Positions 1 to 6,753 of a stretch of DNA of 14,684 nt are shown one piece after another. The notes beneath the pieces were generated by a model. The model did no database searches. It worked only from the letters and a program-made list of their open reading frames with translations, and had not been told where the DNA came from. The first letter of the stretch is position 1. Each line of letters starts with the position of its first letter. The stretch spans positions 1-14,684 of the forward strand of contig JAICIG010000178.1 of assembly GCA_025924495.1 (NCBI GenBank), in the 5' to 3' direction. Made by a program: the position numbers and the translations under genes. The DNA comes from Pirellulales bacterium. Lineage in GTDB: Bacteria; Planctomycetota; Planctomycetia; Pirellulales; JAICIG01.

Positions 1-423
1 CCGTTTGAGCGTCTGGAGCTTCGGGCTATAGCGAGTCGGATGCGCGACCGCCAGCTTGGCGTGCGTCCGTTCGCAGGCGGTCACAATCTCGTCGGCCTCG
101 GCAGGCGTGCGGCAGAAGGGCTTTTCCATATAGATATGTATGCCTCGCTCTGCGGCAGCCAGACACATCTCTCGGTGCTGGTCGACCCAGCGCGTGCAAA
201 TGGCCACAACATCCGGCCGGACCTTCTCGAGCATCTGGCGGTAGTCTGCGAACGTCTGCTCGACGCGCAGCCGCTTGGCAGCGGCGGCCAGGCCCATTTT
301 GTCGTCGTCCGCGACCGCCACGATTTGCGCTTGCGGCAGATCGAGAAACGCTTCGTCGACGGCATGCCCGTAGTCGCCGCGGCCTGTACGGCCGATCACT
401 GCAACGCGATAGATCTTATCCAT
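1..423 (-). CDS. Gfo/Idh/MocA family oxidoreductase, N-terminal part (runs off the window)
   Basis: The minus-strand frame opens at ATG 423 and stays open for 141 codons to the window edge, so only the N-terminal NAD(P)-binding half is present. The product begins MDKIYRVAVIGRTGRGDYGH, a Rossmann beta-alpha-beta start with the glycine-rich turn GRTGRG. An acidic end of beta-2 (AVADDD, about residue 40) follows, then DVVAICTRWVDQHREM and the family hallmark MEKPFCRTPAEAD (about residues 98-110), which carries the EKP motif. A possible ribosome binding site GAGGAG lies 11 nt upstream. Known members are NAD(P)-dependent sugar or polyol dehydrogenases and related enzymes; planctomycetes carry many paralogues. 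The substrate cannot be told because the C-terminal domain is missing. The gene lies 38 nt downstream of tRNA-Sec on the same strand; nothing suggests a functional link. Confidence 0.9.
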   Translation of the reverse strand, partial: MDKIYRVAVIGRTGRGDYGHAVDEAFLDLPQAQIVAVADDDKMGLAAAAKRLRVEQTFADYRQMLEKVRPDVVAICTRWVDQHREMCLAAAERGIHIYMEKPFCRTPAEADEIVTACERTHAKLAVAHPTRYSPKLQTLKR

Positions 424-461
424 TGCCGGTCGCGCTCCTCGAATGGATCGATGAATAAAAA

Positions 462-561
462 TGGCGGAAGTGCATGGGAATCGAACCCACCTACGCTGCG
501 GTTCACGCAACGTACAGCGATTTTGAAGACCGTGGCCGCCACCAGGCGTGCAGGCACTTCC
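462..561 (-). tRNA. selC: tRNA-Sec (selenocysteine tRNA, anticodon UCA)
   Basis: Read on the minus strand, this 100-nt segment folds as a bacterial selenocysteine tRNA. An 8-bp acceptor stem (GGAAGTGC with GCACTTCC) and a 5-bp T stem (GTGGG/CCCAT around loop TTCGATT) give the 13-bp acceptor-T stack typical of bacterial tRNA-Sec. The anticodon loop is CTTCAAA, with UCA at plus-strand 524-526. The very long variable arm is a 9-bp stem (TACGTTGCG/CGCAGCGTA) with a 5-nt loop. The discriminator is G, followed by an encoded CCA (464-462). The D arm (about 551-535) is the least regular part; only about four pairs are certain. The 5' end lies 17 nt after the stop codon of the upstream 76-residue gene, so the two may share a transcript. 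This is not tRNA-Ser, because UCA reads UGA and the stem lengths fit the Sec type. It implies UGA recoding in this organism. Confidence 0.95.
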
Positions 562-578
562 CTAAGCAGACGCTTTGT

Positions 579-809
579 TTAAGCCCAATCCAGTCCCGTT
601 TCGCGCTTAACTCGCACCGCGAAATCGCCCAGCAAACCGCCGATCAGATCCCAGCGATCGACGCGCCGCAGTTCGATATCGCCTTGCGGATTGACCCGCA
701 CGAGGCTTTCGTCGGCCACCCCAAGTTGACGAAGTTGTTCGTCAGGCAATTCTTGTTCTTCGACGATGCGTCTCAGAGTCTTGCCCGACATTTCAATGAA
801 TTCCATCAT
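579..809 (-). CDS. Hypothetical protein, 76 aa, upstream of tRNA-Sec
   Basis: A small acidic protein of unrecognised family. It starts MMEFIEMSGKTLRRIVEEQE and continues with a helical stretch (LPDEQLRQLGVADESLVRVN), then a strand-like segment (GDIELRRVDRWDLIGGLLGD) and ends GLDWA. It has no signal peptide or membrane segment. Either of two adjacent ATG codons (809 or 806) could be the start; AAGG lies about 6-9 nt upstream, and a TATGAT box at 876-871 is a possible -10, but no good -35 was seen. Codon use and composition look like real coding sequence. It sits between the GNAT gene and tRNA-Sec, on their strand and only 17 nt before the tRNA. No function is proposed. Confidence 0.7.
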   Translation of the reverse strand: MMEFIEMSGKTLRRIVEEQELPDEQLRQLGVADESLVRVNPQGDIELRRVDRWDLIGGLLGDFAVRVKRETGLDWA

Positions 810-943
810 GCAGACCTTGTGTTCAACCTCTTTTCAATTGGCGCGTCTATGTCGCCGGCAGTCGCCTACCATCATAGTTGCCGCGCGCCGATGTGCGAGA
901 GCGCCCCCGGAAATGGGCTCGGACCGCGAATCGGCAGTCGTCC

Positions 944-2128
944 TCAAATCGAGCGTTCGTAGATGCGATAGGTTTTGTAACGCCGGCCGCCGACGGCCAG
1001 GATCGTACGATTAATCAAATCGTTGTCTTCGAGCGTCCAGCCCAGTTCTGCGCCCGTATAATGGGCGACGTTCTTGCCGTAGTCGAGTGTGCGCAGGATC
1101 AACAACTCGGTGATGCCGCGACGACGATATCCTTCCAACACTCCCAGTGTGAGCAGCCTTGCGGTTCGAACGCGGCGCTGATTGCGAAACAGGCGGAACA
1201 GGCCGATCGGCAGTCCCCAGGGAAATAGCCGGCCATTGAGCGGGCGGATTGCTTCGTTCAAATCGGGTAGCGTCATCGAGAAGCCGACGGGCTTGCCGTC
1301 GACTTCGGCCAGTAACAGCAAGTCGGGCAATGCCAACTGTCGCAAATGCTTGGCCATGTGCGAAAACTCTTCGTCCGTCATTTTGACGAAGCCCCAGTTG
1401 CGCTCCCAGGCGGCATTGTAGACCTGTTTGCAACGCTCGATTTCCGCCTGAAAGTCGTCGAGCCGAAAGGGGCGAATTACAAATCGGCCTCGCGCCGCCA
1501 GCCGTTCAGCTTTCTCTCGCCAGGCGCCGAGAACGTTGCACGAGTCATCGAACCACCAGCTATAGAGTTCCTTGGCCTTGGTCAGCTCCCACGATTCCAG
1601 CAAACCGACATAATACGCCGGGTTGTGGTTCATCATGATCCGCGGCGGCGTGTCGTAGCCATCTACCAACAGTCCACAGGCGTAATTTGTCGAGTAGTCG
1701 ATCGGGCCCATAATTCCTGTTCGCCCGCGACCGCGCAGCCAGTCGGCCGCCGCGTTCAGCAACGATTGGGCGACTTCTTCGTCGTCGATCGATTCGAACA
1801 GGCCGAAGCAGCCTACATTCGAGCCGTGCTCCGCGTTGTAGTGCGGATCGTCGCTGGCCTGAATCCGGCCCACAGGCTCCCCATGGCGAAAAGCGATAAA
1901 CTGTGCAGCGTCGCCATGTTTGTAGAATGGATGCAATTTGGGATTGATGAAATCTTTACGCTCGATCAACAGCGGCGGCACCCACTGGCGGTCGTGCTGA
2001 TAAATCCGCCAGGCGAACCGCACGAATGCATCGCGATCGCGCGCAGAGCGGACCTGACGTATTTCGATAGGGGGACTAGCCAGCCTTGTGGCGGGTGCGT
2101 TCGGCAATCGTGCCAAGGGGCTCTCCAT
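944..2128 (-). CDS. GNAT-superfamily N-acetyltransferase-like protein, 394 aa
   Basis: A large GNAT-type protein. The N-terminal part matches the family pattern RFAWRIYQHDRQWVPPLLIERKDF (residues 37-60, quoted in two pieces: RFAWRIYQHD, RQWVPPLLIERKDF), followed by VGRIQASDDPHYN. The C-terminal half holds a GNAT fold with a beta-4 strand (LLLAEVDGKPVGFSMTLPD) and the acetyl-CoA pyrophosphate-binding motif A at about 330-338 (VLEGYRRRG, fitting the Q/R-x-x-G/A pattern). The end (GGRRYKTYRIYERSI) is typical of the group. The chosen start is ATG 2128, just before the conserved N-terminus; a GTG at 2197 in frame would add 23 residues that look non-coding (Arg/Pro rich). A promoter-like TTGCCC-N16-TATGCT lies at 2230-2203. 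The acceptor substrate is unknown. The two halves suggest an ancestral double GNAT arrangement. Confidence 0.85.
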   Translation of the reverse strand: MESPLARLPNAPATRLASPPIEIRQVRSARDRDAFVRFAWRIYQHDRQWVPPLLIERKDFINPKLHPFYKHGDAAQFIAFRHGEPVGRIQASDDPHYNAEHGSNVGCFGLFESIDDEEVAQSLLNAAADWLRGRGRTGIMGPIDYSTNYACGLLVDGYDTPPRIMMNHNPAYYVGLLESWELTKAKELYSWWFDDSCNVLGAWREKAERLAARGRFVIRPFRLDDFQAEIERCKQVYNAAWERNWGFVKMTDEEFSHMAKHLRQLALPDLLLLAEVDGKPVGFSMTLPDLNEAIRPLNGRLFPWGLPIGLFRLFRNQRRVRTARLLTLGVLEGYRRRGITELLILRTLDYGKNVAHYTGAELGWTLEDNDLINRTILAVGGRRYKTYRIYERSI

Positions 2129-2202
2129 ACACGGCCTGCATCGCTCGAATCCAGAGGTAGGCGGCCCCGGGCGGCGGCACGCTGAAACTCCTTGCACGGT
2201 CT

Positions 2203-2230
2203 AGCATAAGGCTCTTCAGGCGAGGGGCAA
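2203..2230 (-). promoter_or_regulatory. Possible sigma70-type promoter of the GNAT gene
   Basis: Minus-strand TTGCCC (2230-2225), a 16-bp spacer and TATGCT (2208-2203) match four of six positions in each box. The predicted transcript would start near 2196, giving a leader of about 68 nt before ATG 2128. The leader contains AAGGAG (2193-2188). Judged by eye only. Confidence 0.4.
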
Positions 2231-2305
2231 GAGGCGCGCCTGAACTGGCGCCCAGCCGCACGCCAGCCGCCTTGGACCTATGGCGCCGTTTGCCCCCAGT
2301 TCCTA

Positions 2306-2333
2306 TTGCGTCGAATGTCCGCCAACCTAAAAT
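2306..2333 (+). promoter_or_regulatory. Possible sigma70-type promoter of the 65-aa gene
   Basis: TTGCGT (2306-2311), a 16-bp spacer and TAAAAT (2328-2333, five of six to TATAAT) lie just upstream of the GTG at 2372. The predicted start of transcription is near 2340, about 30 nt before the gene. Confidence 0.45.
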
Positions 2334-2371
2334 AATAAGAGCAACATTCCGACTAGTGTTACAGCGCATGG

Positions 2372-2569
2372 GTGAACAAATTGCTGACTGAACAAGAAGT
2401 TTCGCGGACTTGGCGCAAGCTCTTTACGCGCGCCGTTCTCAATGAGGAGATCTTTGCCAAGGCCGAGGCCTTGATCGAGGAACTCCGTCCTGAGAGTCCC
2501 CTGCGGCACCGCTTAGGGACCGAACTCGAAGAGCTCCGCCAGCGAGCTGACGTCAGCGACGTCGTTTAG
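2372..2569 (+). CDS. Hypothetical protein, 65 aa, helical and charged
   Basis: A short open frame from GTG 2372. The product starts MNKLLTEQEVSRTWRKLFTR and is rich in Glu, Arg and Leu in a pattern that suggests two or three amphipathic helices (EEIFAKAEALIEELRPE, then RHRLGTELEELRQRAD). It has no signal peptide, membrane segment or metal-binding motif. The alternative ATG four bases upstream is in another frame and stops after seven codons. No strong ribosome binding site precedes the GTG, but a plausible promoter lies at 2306-2333. The gene is on the same strand as the beta-helix gene 73 nt downstream and may be cotranscribed with it. The family is not recognised and no function is proposed; the coding call rests on composition and the promoter. 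Confidence 0.6.
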   Translation: MNKLLTEQEVSRTWRKLFTRAVLNEEIFAKAEALIEELRPESPLRHRLGTELEELRQRADVSDVV

Positions 2570-2642
2570 CGTCGGTGCGGGCGGTTGGCGAGAGACCGTT
2601 TTGTTCGGGGCGCACCCCGATCCCTCGCATAATGAGGTTTGC

Positions 2643-3986
2643 ATGAGCAACCGCGCGTCGCTTGCGGTCAGCCGGCGCCATTTTCTTTCCTTGGCAGGCG
2701 GATATTGGGCCGGCTCCCAGCTGAGCCGGCTGTCGGCAGCCGAGCGGCCGTCAGTCTCACAGCCTCGTGCCATCGCAGGCGACGATGTGGTCGAGCCCGA
2801 TTGGGCCGAGCGCTTGACGATTACAGTCGGACCAACGAAAGCCGACCTGGTCGGCACGACCGATCGCGCACTGCAAGCTGCCGTGGATTACGTTGCACGT
2901 CTGGGGGGCGGCACGGTGCACGTACTGCCCGGCGAGTATGTGTTGCGCAACGCGGTGTCTCTGAGCTCTGACGTTCGGTTGCTGGGCAGCGGCGATGAGA
3001 GCGTCTTGATAAAAGCTCCTTCGCAGACGGCGAAACTAGCGGCGGATTCCGATTGGTTCGACCAGGAAATCACGCTTGCCGATGCATCAGGTTTTCGCGT
3101 TGGAGATGGCGTGTGCTTGCGCACGCGCAATCCGCATACGGGCGCCATCGAGATCGCCAAGCGAACGCTGGTGGCGCGCAATGGCGCCCGCTTCAAACTC
3201 GATCGCGCATTGCGCCAGAATTTCTGGCTGATGGGCGAGACAACGGCTTCGACGTTGTTTCCGATTCTCAGCGGCGAAGAGATCTCCGGCGTGACCATTG
3301 AAAACCTTGTGCTCGATGGCGACAAGAGCCGCAACGATCATCTCGACGGCAACTACGCAGGCTGCATTTTCTTGCAGGACTGCCGGCGGATCTCCATCCG
3401 CGACGTGACGACCAGGAATTACAATGGCGACGGTATCAGCTGGCAGATCTGCCATGACGTCGTGGTCGAGAACTGCCATAGCCACGACAACGCCGGACTG
3501 GGATTACACCCGGGGTCGGGTTCTCAGCGCCCTGTCATCCGCGGCAATCGACTGGAGAAAAATGACATCGGCATTTTTTTCTGTTGGGGCGTGAAGTATG
3601 GGCTGGCCGAGAAGAATACGATCAGCAATAACCGGCGGTTTGGCATCTCGATCGGCCATCGCGATACGGATAACCTGATCTGCGATAATGAGATCCTTGA
3701 CAGCGGCGAGACGGGCGTGCTGTTTCGTCCGGAACGCGGCAAAGACTTCGCCCCGCATCGCAATCGACTGGAGCGGAACCGCATCATTGACAGCGGCGCC
3801 GAGCAAGGAATCGGCATCGATGTGCAAGGACACACTGAGCAAGTCGCCATTACCGCCAATGAAATCCGCGAGACGCGCGGACCGCTCCGTCGCGTTGGCA
3901 TCCGCGTCGGCAAAGAGACTCGGCAAATCAGCCTGGCGGATAACCGTATCGAGGGTTTTGCTGAATCGATCCAGGAAGCCAGATAA
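2643..3986 (+). CDS. Tat-exported right-handed parallel beta-helix protein, 447 aa
   Basis: The start at ATG 2643 is supported by TGAGG five nt upstream and gives a twin-arginine signal (SRRHFLS at residues 10-16, then LAGGYWAGSQ), so export in folded form by the Tat system is likely. An upstream in-frame codon at 2601 would bury the signal. The mature part opens with the pectin-lyase-like entry pattern AVDYVARLGGGTVHVLPGEY, where a Gly-rich turn precedes the first coil. After an extra strand-rich insert (EITLADASGFRVGDGV), repeated coils run to the C-terminus: ISGVTIENLVLDG, ISIRDVTTRNYNGDGI, VVVENCHSHDNAGLG, PVIRGNRLEKNDIGI, LAEKNTISNNRRFGI, LICDNEILDSGETGV. This is the NosD/CASH type of carbohydrate-binding or polysaccharide-cleaving beta-helix. 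The substrate, or whether it is a lyase, hydrolase or binding protein, cannot be told from sequence alone. Confidence 0.88.
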   Translation: MSNRASLAVSRRHFLSLAGGYWAGSQLSRLSAAERPSVSQPRAIAGDDVVEPDWAERLTITVGPTKADLVGTTDRALQAAVDYVARLGGGTVHVLPGEYVLRNAVSLSSDVRLLGSGDESVLIKAPSQTAKLAADSDWFDQEITLADASGFRVGDGVCLRTRNPHTGAIEIAKRTLVARNGARFKLDRALRQNFWLMGETTASTLFPILSGEEISGVTIENLVLDGDKSRNDHLDGNYAGCIFLQDCRRISIRDVTTRNYNGDGISWQICHDVVVENCHSHDNAGLGLHPGSGSQRPVIRGNRLEKNDIGIFFCWGVKYGLAEKNTISNNRRFGISIGHRDTDNLICDNEILDSGETGVLFRPERGKDFAPHRNRLERNRIIDSGAEQGIGIDVQGHTEQVAITANEIRETRGPLRRVGIRVGKETRQISLADNRIEGFAESIQEAR

Positions 3987-3988
3987 GC

Positions 3989-4006
3989 GCCTCTTGGCAT
4001 CGAGGC
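3989..4006. terminator. Weak hairpin between convergent genes
   Basis: GCCTC (3989-3993) and GAGGC (4002-4006) form a 5-bp stem with an 8-nt loop, three bases after the beta-helix stop codon and facing the end of the lipoprotein gene at 4050. There is no T-run on either strand, so termination here is a guess. Confidence 0.25.
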
Positions 4007-4049
4007 ACGGAAACTTTAGGCGTCGCGGCGCGTTGAGAGCCCGTCCGCT

Positions 4050-4505
4050 TCAAGAACTTTTGAGATTGAAGTCGTATCCTTCCGTCTTCCCCTTCTCGAC
4101 CGTCAAGGTCAGCTCCGTCCGCTCCAGGTTGCTGTATTTTTCAGGCAGGCTCTCTTTCGCAAGACCGCGCATGGCGAGCTGTTGCAAGTCCATGCCTTCG
4201 CCCGCATTGACCGGCGCCCCGCTGGTATTCACGATGCGACTGATCGTCACCTTAAACACGCCGGGCACTGCTCCCGGCTTTCCGCCCGATATTAATTCAT
4301 ATTTTCCCGTCTCGTCGGTTTTGCCCAGGCTGGCGGTGTAACCCGGCACGGGAGAACCGGACAAGTAGAAGGTCAGGCTTGCGTCGGAGAGGGGTTGCCC
4401 GTCGAGCAACACGGCGCCCGTGACGGGCGTGAGTTCGGGTTGCCCGGTATTGCCCGAGCATCCAATGGCAGTCGCCACGCAAAGGACCAGAACGCTCGAT
4501 TTCAT
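4050..4505 (-). CDS. Small lipoprotein with transthyretin/carboxypeptidase-regulatory-like domain, 151 aa (cassette 1)
   Basis: The chosen start, ATG 4505, gives a short lipoprotein signal MKSSVLVLCVATAIGC with lipobox AIGC (Cys16). A start 11 codons upstream (4538) is possible but would spoil the signal. The mature protein begins with a beta-sandwich typical of planctomycetal surface lipoproteins: PVTGAVLLDGQPLSDASLTF, then GKTDETGKYEL and VFKVTISRIV. The C-terminal part (AKESLPEKYSNLERTELTLT, then VEKGKTEGYDFNL) describes the usual closing strands. It probably sits in the outer membrane or periplasm, anchored by its lipid; no enzyme motif is present. It is a clear paralogue of the gene at 6118-6603, with identical AKESLPEKYS and VEKGK segments, and follows the DUF1559 gene by 95 nt in the same direction. 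Confidence 0.85.
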   Translation of the reverse strand: MKSSVLVLCVATAIGCSGNTGQPELTPVTGAVLLDGQPLSDASLTFYLSGSPVPGYTASLGKTDETGKYELISGGKPGAVPGVFKVTISRIVNTSGAPVNAGEGMDLQQLAMRGLAKESLPEKYSNLERTELTLTVEKGKTEGYDFNLKSS

Positions 4506-4600
4506 TCCGACGCCAGTAAAAGGCAGCAACTTGATCATACGATTTCATCGAGAAAGGATGTCTCAAGGAATGTCCCGCCCAAGGACCAAACAGCCAAGGG

Positions 4601-5614
4601 CTAGTAATTGCCGACGCTGTGCTGATCGCCGACGCGGTTCAGCCATTGGAAGACGTTGATATAGTCGATGCTGTCGGAGAGCATGCGGGCCGAACCGTCG
4701 CAAAACACGAACTGGGCGCCGGCCGGGTGATAGGAGCCAAAGCCCCAGGCATATTGCCGGTAGGAGTGGTCCAGGTTGTAATCGTAGTTGATGCCGAAGC
4801 TCGGCGCATTGCGGGGCGTATAGCCGTGGCAGCAGGTATGGGCGCCGGAGCCCCAATAGGGCCCATAGTACGCATACGTTTTGCCTGCCAGCCCTTGCTT
4901 CGATTCGCCGATAGCAATCGTGTTACTGGCGCCGTCCTTTACGTCGGCAAGCTTTGCGGCGCCGTCGTTTCCGAATGGACCCAGATCGATCGAGCCGCGC
5001 AACGTATCCCATGGGGCGTCGTAGTCAGTCGTCCCGCCGCTGGCGAATAAATAATTGCTCTGCGCCGCATTGTTTAGTTCATAGGCGGCGCCTGAATTAT
5101 TCGGCGAACTCGTGACGAGCGCGCCAGGAACGGCGTCGGACGGGCAGGTGAAGACCGGCAATTGTTTGCTATAGATCGGCTGATTGACCGTGCTGTTGGT
5201 GGCGCCGGCGGCCAAGGGCTTGCCGCCAGAGTTCCAGTCATTGATGCTCGACGGATAATTGAAGTTGTATAGCTGATAGAGCGGCTGTTGCTCGAGTTGG
5301 GCCAACATCAGCACGAACCCCGTGGTGTTTAGCACCACGTTCGTGCCATTGCTCCCCGCCGGATACTGATAGCTCATGCTGCCGCCGCCGAGCTTGGCCG
5401 GCGGAAACACGCGAAACAGATCGTGATAGTTCTGCAAAGCCAGGCCCATCTGCTTCAGATTGTTCATGCACTGCGAGCGCCGCGCCGCTTCGCGCGCCGC
5501 CTGAACCGCCGGCAGCAAGAGCGCGATCAGAATTCCAATAATTGCAATGACGACGAGTAGTTCAACCAAAGTAAATCCGCGTCCAACGCGATTCGAACAT
5601 CTGCTGATAACCAT
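4601..5614 (-). CDS. DUF1559 protein with prepilin-type N-terminus, 337 aa (cassette 1)
   Basis: ATG 5614 is the start, because AGGAG lies eight nt upstream; a more distal in-frame start would add 29 residues before the signal. The N-terminus carries a type III/IV prepilin signal, with the G|FTLVE cleavage site at residues 13-18 and the hydrophobic stem LLVVIAIIGILIALLLPAVQ followed by AAREAARRSQCMNNLKQMGL. The body has FTCPSDAVPG, the DGASNTIAIGES segment and, near the C-terminus, the H-x9-DG motif (HPAGAQFVFCDG), ending NRVGDQHSVGNY. DUF1559 proteins are a hugely expanded planctomycete family thought to be processed and exported like pseudopilins; their role is unknown. It is followed by a lipoprotein gene and is a paralogue of the gene at 6754-7842, with very similar ends. 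Confidence 0.95.
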   Translation of the reverse strand: MVISRCSNRVGRGFTLVELLVVIAIIGILIALLLPAVQAAREAARRSQCMNNLKQMGLALQNYHDLFRVFPPAKLGGGSMSYQYPAGSNGTNVVLNTTGFVLMLAQLEQQPLYQLYNFNYPSSINDWNSGGKPLAAGATNSTVNQPIYSKQLPVFTCPSDAVPGALVTSSPNNSGAAYELNNAAQSNYLFASGGTTDYDAPWDTLRGSIDLGPFGNDGAAKLADVKDGASNTIAIGESKQGLAGKTYAYYGPYWGSGAHTCCHGYTPRNAPSFGINYDYNLDHSYRQYAWGFGSYHPAGAQFVFCDGSARMLSDSIDYINVFQWLNRVGDQHSVGNY

Positions 5615-6057
5615 GCACTGAACTCCTGGAGATATCGACCGACGACTACCCGCCTCGTGAAGTGTGGAGATACGAGAGCGCCGCCTGCTCCCGAACAACA
5701 TTGATCGGACCGTTTAGCAAGAACTATGCCAGCGGCGCGTTGGTGCTCGGGCAATGCGCGACCTCGTCTAAGCACCGCAGGAGTTCAGCAGCCCAAAAAA
5801 GCGGGAAGACGCGGTAACTCGCCAGCCAAATTCCGACAATGTAAATCCAAGTAAGTTGACGACCGGGCGCTTCTCGTCCTCGGCGTCTGCTTAAATGCCA
5901 CGCACTTTATGCTTGTTTGAGTGGAAACGCACGCTTGGAAAATGAATGGACGCTGCCTCAGAGCGAGGGGCGGTGGCGCGTAGATGATTTAGAAGCACGC
6001 CGTTGCAGGATCGCCGAAAACGGAGAGAGCTTTGCTCTGCCGCAAGAACTTTGGCGC
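5615..6057. other. Intergenic region upstream of the cassette 1 DUF1559 gene
   Basis: About 440 bp without a convincing gene on either strand. Short open frames here lack ribosome binding sites and have compositions unlike the neighbours. It should hold the promoter and a long 5' leader of the DUF1559 gene at 5614, since a terminator closes the preceding unit at 6058-6089. No promoter could be placed with confidence. The leader has no visible similarity to that of the paralogue at 7842. Confidence 0.5.
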
Positions 6058-6089
6058 AAAAAAACAGCGAGCAGATTGCCTGCACGCTG
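6058..6089 (-). terminator. Intrinsic terminator after cassette 2
   Basis: On the minus strand, CAGCGTGCAG (6089-6080) pairs with CTGCTCGCTG (6074-6065) in a 10-bp stem with one T-T mismatch and loop GCAAT, followed at once by seven T (6064-6058). It lies about 30 nt after the stop codon of the lipoprotein gene at 6118 and should end that transcript, separating the two cassettes. Confidence 0.85.
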
Positions 6090-6117
6090 CGAAAAATCGT
6101 CTCTATTGAATCTGATT

Positions 6118-6603
6118 TCAGGAACTGCTCAGCGGAAAGTCATACCCGTCGGCCTTGCCCTTTTCGACCGTAGCTTTCAATTCGGTTTTTTCTGAGTCGC
6201 TGTATTTCTCTGGCAGGGATTCCTTGGCTTGCCCTTGCATCCGCAACTGTTCCATATCAATGCCTTCTTGGAGAACGACAGGTTTTCCTTGTGGGTCGGT
6301 AATGCGACTGACGGCGACCTTATAGTTTCCAGCTGCGGCGCCACTGCCGGCGATGCTTGTCAACGTGTACTTGCCTTGGGCATCGGTTTTTCCGCCGCTT
6401 CCATGGTAACCTTGCGACCGATCGCCCTCGAGATAAAAGACGATGTCTGCATTTGCAAGCGGTTTGCCATCGAGAGTCACGACGCCGGAAACGGGCACTA
6501 AGTCGACATTCGGTCCCGACTTCTTTACGCCGCACCCAGAGCAGGTCGCCCAAACGGCAATGGCCACAAGGTACGCGTTAATGCAAGAGATCCTTTTGTG
6601 CAT
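6118..6603 (-). CDS. Small lipoprotein with transthyretin/carboxypeptidase-regulatory-like domain, 161 aa (cassette 2)
   Basis: ATG 6603 has a strong ribosome binding site (GGGGGAAG, five nt upstream). The N-terminus MHKRISCINAYLVAIAVWAT is a signal sequence ending in CSGC, so lipidation at Cys24 is likely, although Cys at -3 is unusual; Cys21 is a weaker alternative. The mature domain has the same order of segments as its paralogue at 4050-4505: PVSGVVTLDGKPLANADIVF, GKTDAQGKYTL, YKVAVSRITD, then AKESLPEKYSDSEKTELKAT and VEKGKADGYDFPL. The family is common in planctomycetes, usually beside DUF1559 genes; it has no known catalytic residues, and a structural or surface role is only inferred. 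It follows the DUF1559 gene at 6754 by 150 nt and precedes a strong terminator. Confidence 0.86.
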   Translation of the reverse strand: MHKRISCINAYLVAIAVWATCSGCGVKKSGPNVDLVPVSGVVTLDGKPLANADIVFYLEGDRSQGYHGSGGKTDAQGKYTLTSIAGSGAAAGNYKVAVSRITDPQGKPVVLQEGIDMEQLRMQGQAKESLPEKYSDSEKTELKATVEKGKADGYDFPLSSS

Positions 6604-6689
6604 TCGAACTTCCCCCAAGCCTTTCGATAGAATTAATTGGCCTTATCCGATGGGCCGGCGTCATTCGCGGCGAACATGGGGCCGCGGCG

Positions 6690-6735
6690 CCATGAGTCTT
6701 CGCGCTCTTGGATCGCGGCCCGCGGCACTCATGTG
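6690..6735. repeat. Inverted repeat between DUF1559 and lipoprotein genes
   Basis: CCATGAGT (6690-6697) pairs with ACTCATG plus GG (6727-6736, one bulged T), giving about eight pairs around a 29-nt GC-rich loop. It sits in the 150-nt gap inside cassette 2 and has no T-run. It could affect processing or relative expression of the two genes, but no such repeat was noticed in the equivalent gap of cassette 1. Confidence 0.35.
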
Positions 6736-6753
6736 GACAACCTGCAGCGAACG

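Noticed and set aside
474..962. Plus-strand open frame of 162 codons running through the tRNA
   Set aside because: It crosses the tRNA-Sec in antisense and the 76-aa gene; the protein has no family features, and the tRNA fold is the better explanation.
1346..2185. Long plus-strand open frame (279 codons) antisense to the GNAT gene
   Set aside because: The opposite strand encodes a coherent GNAT protein with motif A. The antisense product has no family pattern and a composition typical of shadow frames in GC-rich DNA.
3087..3485. Minus-strand open frame of 132 codons in the beta-helix gene
   Set aside because: The plus-strand frame is an unbroken beta-helix protein with repeated coils; the antisense frame is a shadow.
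5527..5775. Minus-strand open frame of 82 codons overlapping the DUF1559 start
   Set aside because: It overlaps the prepilin signal of DUF1559 out of frame and has no motif. The AGGAG site fits the DUF1559 ATG at 5614.
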